This document shows, piece after piece, positions 61,929 to 64,000 of a stretch of 64,000 nucleotides of DNA. Made by a program: the position numbers and the translations under genes. Below the pieces are notes generated by a model. That model made no database searches and was not told the DNA's origin. It saw only the letters and a list, made by a program, of their open reading frames with translations. Every line of letters begins with the position of its first letter. Within the stretch, counting starts at the first letter, position 1. This DNA comes from Granulicella sp. S156 (lineage in GTDB: Bacteria; Acidobacteriota; Terriglobia; Terriglobales; Acidobacteriaceae): assembly GCF_009766105.1 (NCBI RefSeq), contig NZ_LMUH01000013.1, positions 336,346-400,345 on the forward strand, in the 5' to 3' direction.

Positions 61929-61991
61929 TCCATGTGGTCAAAGGTGCGTCTTGAAACGGTTGGTACTGATGGTGGAACGGATCTCTCAGCG

Positions 61992-62780
61992 TCAGATCTC
62001 CAGTTTTACGGTGGGTGTCACGTTCGGAAGGATCTTTTCAACGAGCGCCTTGCCCTCCTTGTCGCGCGGTGCTTTCAGGTTGTAGGCATTTACGGGCTGC
62101 GAACGGTTGACCCAGAGCGTGTAGTAGAGATGGTCTGCACGTGGATCGTCGGTGTTAGGGTGTACCAGCGTTGTAAGTCCCAGGCTATTGAGTTGCAGCC
62201 ACGGCACGATAACAGTCAGCAGGTCATTGGTAAAGCCGAAGTAGAACGATGGCGTTACATGCGGACCGCGTGGCTGTAGATTCCAGTCTCCAAGTTCGAC
62301 AGGGAACCGCTCGCCGGCCCACCGGCGAATCCGAACGGCCTTCTCATAGGAATCCTGATCGAAATAAAAATGGGCGTGGTAGCTCTTGATATCGGTGTAG
62401 GGGCGAGGTTTTTCCGGAAGACCGTTCTCTGTTCCCGGCCATAGCCCCTTGGGTTGTATCGTAGGCTGTTTCAAGGTGTCATAACCCCATTCGCTGACAC
62501 CCGTGTCTTGGGAAACGTAAGGCTTGATGGTTCCGTTGAGCGCAAGAAAAGCAGCGGAGGGAGTGGAAGCAGGAGGGGCAGAAATTTCAGGCTCCTCGCC
62601 ACGAGCGGGTTCCTCTCCGAGCGTGAGGCCGACTGCAGCGGCGCCAGCGCCGAAGAGAAATGAGCGGCGAGTGGGGGCAAGCCAATCTGCCCATTGTTGG
62701 TCGATTTCAGTGTTTTTAACGATCCGCTCATTTGGATCTACCTGGAATTTATCTCCATTAATACGATATTCGTCGCACAT
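61992..62780 (-). CDS. Tat-exported DOPA 4,5-dioxygenase-family protein
   Basis: A 262-aa protein from ATG 62780 (AAGGAG 7 nt upstream; ATG 62786 is too close to it). TRRSFLFGAGAAAVG at 37-51 is a twin-arginine signal preceded by an unusually long hydrophilic n-region. Residues about 128-250 match the DOPA 4,5-dioxygenase family: DIKSYHAHFYFDQDSYEKAVRIR (His135 and His137), FPVELGDWNLQPRGPHVTPSF, WLQLNSLGLTTLVHPNT and DHLYYTLWVNRSQPVN. Family members cleave catechol rings using iron held by His residues; most bacterial members are small and cytoplasmic, so an exported form is unusual. The aromatic substrate is unknown. Confidence 0.8.
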   Translation of the reverse strand: MCDEYRINGDKFQVDPNERIVKNTEIDQQWADWLAPTRRSFLFGAGAAAVGLTLGEEPARGEEPEISAPPASTPSAAFLALNGTIKPYVSQDTGVSEWGYDTLKQPTIQPKGLWPGTENGLPEKPRPYTDIKSYHAHFYFDQDSYEKAVRIRRWAGERFPVELGDWNLQPRGPHVTPSFYFGFTNDLLTVIVPWLQLNSLGLTTLVHPNTDDPRADHLYYTLWVNRSQPVNAYNLKAPRDKEGKALVEKILPNVTPTVKLEI

Positions 62781-63500
62781 CTTCATTCTCCTTTTTGGGA
62801 AATATTTGTGCCGTCGACGGCGATGCTTTTACCGGGAGTGTGAGGACGAAGTCGGTTCGATGAACGCGCTAGCCCAGACACACACCAGGACCGAGGTGGG
62901 CAGGTTAGGCAGCTTCAACTTAGATGGGGATAAAATGGCTGGGAACGTGTCAGCTACCGCGTCTGCAATTTCATTTTTTCCACCTGGAAGATCCCCATCG
63001 TTGAGATAGAGGTGCTTCCGCTTGAAACCGCCAATGTCAGATGCAACAACAATAGCGTGACGTGGTGGAAAGAACCATATTCAAAACTATATTCCCCCTT
63101 TGCAATGAACGACTATCCTCTAGAAATATATTTCGCCACGAACTCCGTCAGGCGTAGGGATCGCAGCACTTTTGATATTGCAAAAGCTGAGATTCCCTAT
63201 CTGTCTATCTACCGCTGGTAGTCTTCTATAGAACTGGTCATGCTTGAATGCGTTGAAGTCCTCAATTTTGAGTTCGAGTCCTCTTGAGTTGTGGAAGCGA
63301 ATGTTCTTTTGGATCGTGAGGACAACGTTTTCTATGCCCGATTCGTAGAGCACTCAGTGCTTCGCATCGCGAGGTTGGCTGAGAGCTTCCTCCAAAAGAG
63401 TGACGTGTTGAATGCCGGCTTGCCATTTTGGTCGGCATTACGCGGTACACTTTCGATTCCGTTTAAATAGAGAAGATGACGTGGTTTAGAGGGAGCAACA
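62781..63500. other. intergenic region upstream of the last gene
   Basis: 720 bp between divergent genes, with several short frames on both strands but none with a domain or ribosome-binding site I would trust. Both flanking promoters must lie here. Confidence 0.4.
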
Positions 63501-64000
63501 GTGCTACTACACAACATAACGGCGAAGAGACTTCTGGCGTGTGGGCTAGCTATTGCCTGTCTCGTGTTTGGCGCATGGTTATGGCTTGAACGGCGTCATG
63601 TGAATAGCGTGGTACCCTCACGTTCCTATCAGTTGGTGGCCGGACGGATGGATGAATGGAAGGCAGTCGGGGGGATGTGGGAAGTTGACAATGGCGTCAT
63701 CCGCGATAACTCCACCGAACGAGGTGCCAAGCTCCTAACCGGCTCTAACGACTGGAGGAACTACACACTGAACGCCGACATCAGGTTTGACGGAGAGGGC
63801 GCCGATATGGGGGTGATCATCCGATCCAATGATGAAAAGGAGGGTGTAGACACATATAACGGGTACTTCGTAGGTCTTCGCAATTTGGATGGAACCATTG
63901 TGATTGGGCGCTCGGATTATGGATGGATGGAAGCGCGTCCTTTGCCAATACCGGGTGGCGTTCATCCTTCCGTCTGGTATCGGCTCCGAGTGACGGCATA
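63501..64000 (+). CDS. membrane-anchored protein with a LamG/DUF1080-like exported domain (3' part outside window)
   Basis: An open frame from GTG 63501, preceded by GAGGGAG, runs off the right edge (166 complete codons). Residues 10-30 form a membrane helix or signal anchor (LLACGLAIACLVFGAWLWL). The rest looks like a concanavalin-type jelly roll of the LamG/3-keto-disaccharide-hydrolase (DUF1080) sort: WKAVGGMWEVDNGVIRDNSTERGAKLLTG, WRNYTLNADIRFDGEGADMGVIIRSND, YNGYFVGLRNLDGTIVIGR, WYRLRVTA. In acidobacteria such a domain can head a sensor kinase or cyclase, so the missing C-terminus decides the function. Confidence 0.65.
   Translation, partial: MLLHNITAKRLLACGLAIACLVFGAWLWLERRHVNSVVPSRSYQLVAGRMDEWKAVGGMWEVDNGVIRDNSTERGAKLLTGSNDWRNYTLNADIRFDGEGADMGVIIRSNDEKEGVDTYNGYFVGLRNLDGTIVIGRSDYGWMEARPLPIPGGVHPSVWYRLRVTA

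Noticed and set aside
63012-63353. Short frames on both strands between 63.0 and 63.4 kb
   Set aside because: Low-quality composition, no ribosome-binding sites and mutual overlap; likely non-coding.

Overview
This window looks like a chromosomal segment of a soil or plant-litter Acidobacteriota of the Terriglobus/Edaphobacter/Granulicella type. That is inferred from content alone: three giant (about 1230 aa) Oar-type TonB-dependent receptors with an N-terminal carboxypeptidase-regulatory-like domain and no SusD partner, a membrane-anchored winged-helix regulator of a type I associate with acidobacteria, a DUF3106 protein, and many secreted glycosidases. No phage, CRISPR array or intact insertion sequence was seen. 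Genes lie on both strands and are often separated by perfect hairpin terminators.

Layout. 1-840: truncated PKD-repeat lipoprotein built from 255-bp DNA repeats. 1-5 kb: housekeeping genes (HU, SppA peptidase, GT2 glycosyltransferase, DUF1684). 4.9-10.5 kb: a membrane regulator divergent from an Oar-type receptor. 10.6-15.5 kb: secreted GH92 alpha-mannosidase and GH27 alpha-galactosidase, each followed by a perfect hairpin. 15.8-19.1 kb: proline dehydrogenase, DUF3106 protein, anti-sigma factor and ECF sigma factor, then tRNA-Val(CAC).

19.7-40.9 kb is a catabolic locus: LacI regulator, TonB receptor, drug/metabolite-type sugar permease, ribokinase, a secreted TIM-barrel/formylglycine-enzyme-fold fusion, an FCD-type GntR regulator, secreted ADP-ribosylglycohydrolase-fold protein, glycerate 2-kinase, RpiB-like isomerase, TIM-barrel epimerase, MFS carrier, split transketolase, hydroxypyruvate isomerase and a tartronate-semialdehyde-reductase-like dehydrogenase. 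Three copies of GAGGT-N3-ACCWC lie in its promoter regions and suggest a single GntR regulon. The enzymes fit uptake and phosphorylation of a pentose (ribose, or a ribosylated or branched pentose), its flow into transketolase, and a side branch hydroxypyruvate -> tartronate semialdehyde -> glycerate -> 2-phosphoglycerate.

41.6-45.3 kb: a third TonB receptor. 46-61 kb: genes for exported redox proteins (a heme-c/toroid/ankyrin fusion, two paralogous thioredoxin-fold proteins, a di-heme cytochrome, an isolated DsbD-alpha domain, a membrane-anchored mono-heme protein), a MetN/MetI-MetQ methionine ABC transporter whose permease is fused to its binding protein, an M1 peptidase and a CHRD protein. 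Interspersed are two clearly homologous, promoter-to-terminator small RNA candidates (51.04-51.23 and 57.59-57.77 kb) and a third unit of the same architecture (46.02-46.21 kb). 61-64 kb: an exported alpha/beta hydrolase, a Tat-exported DOPA-4,5-dioxygenase-like protein, and the start of a membrane protein that runs off the window.
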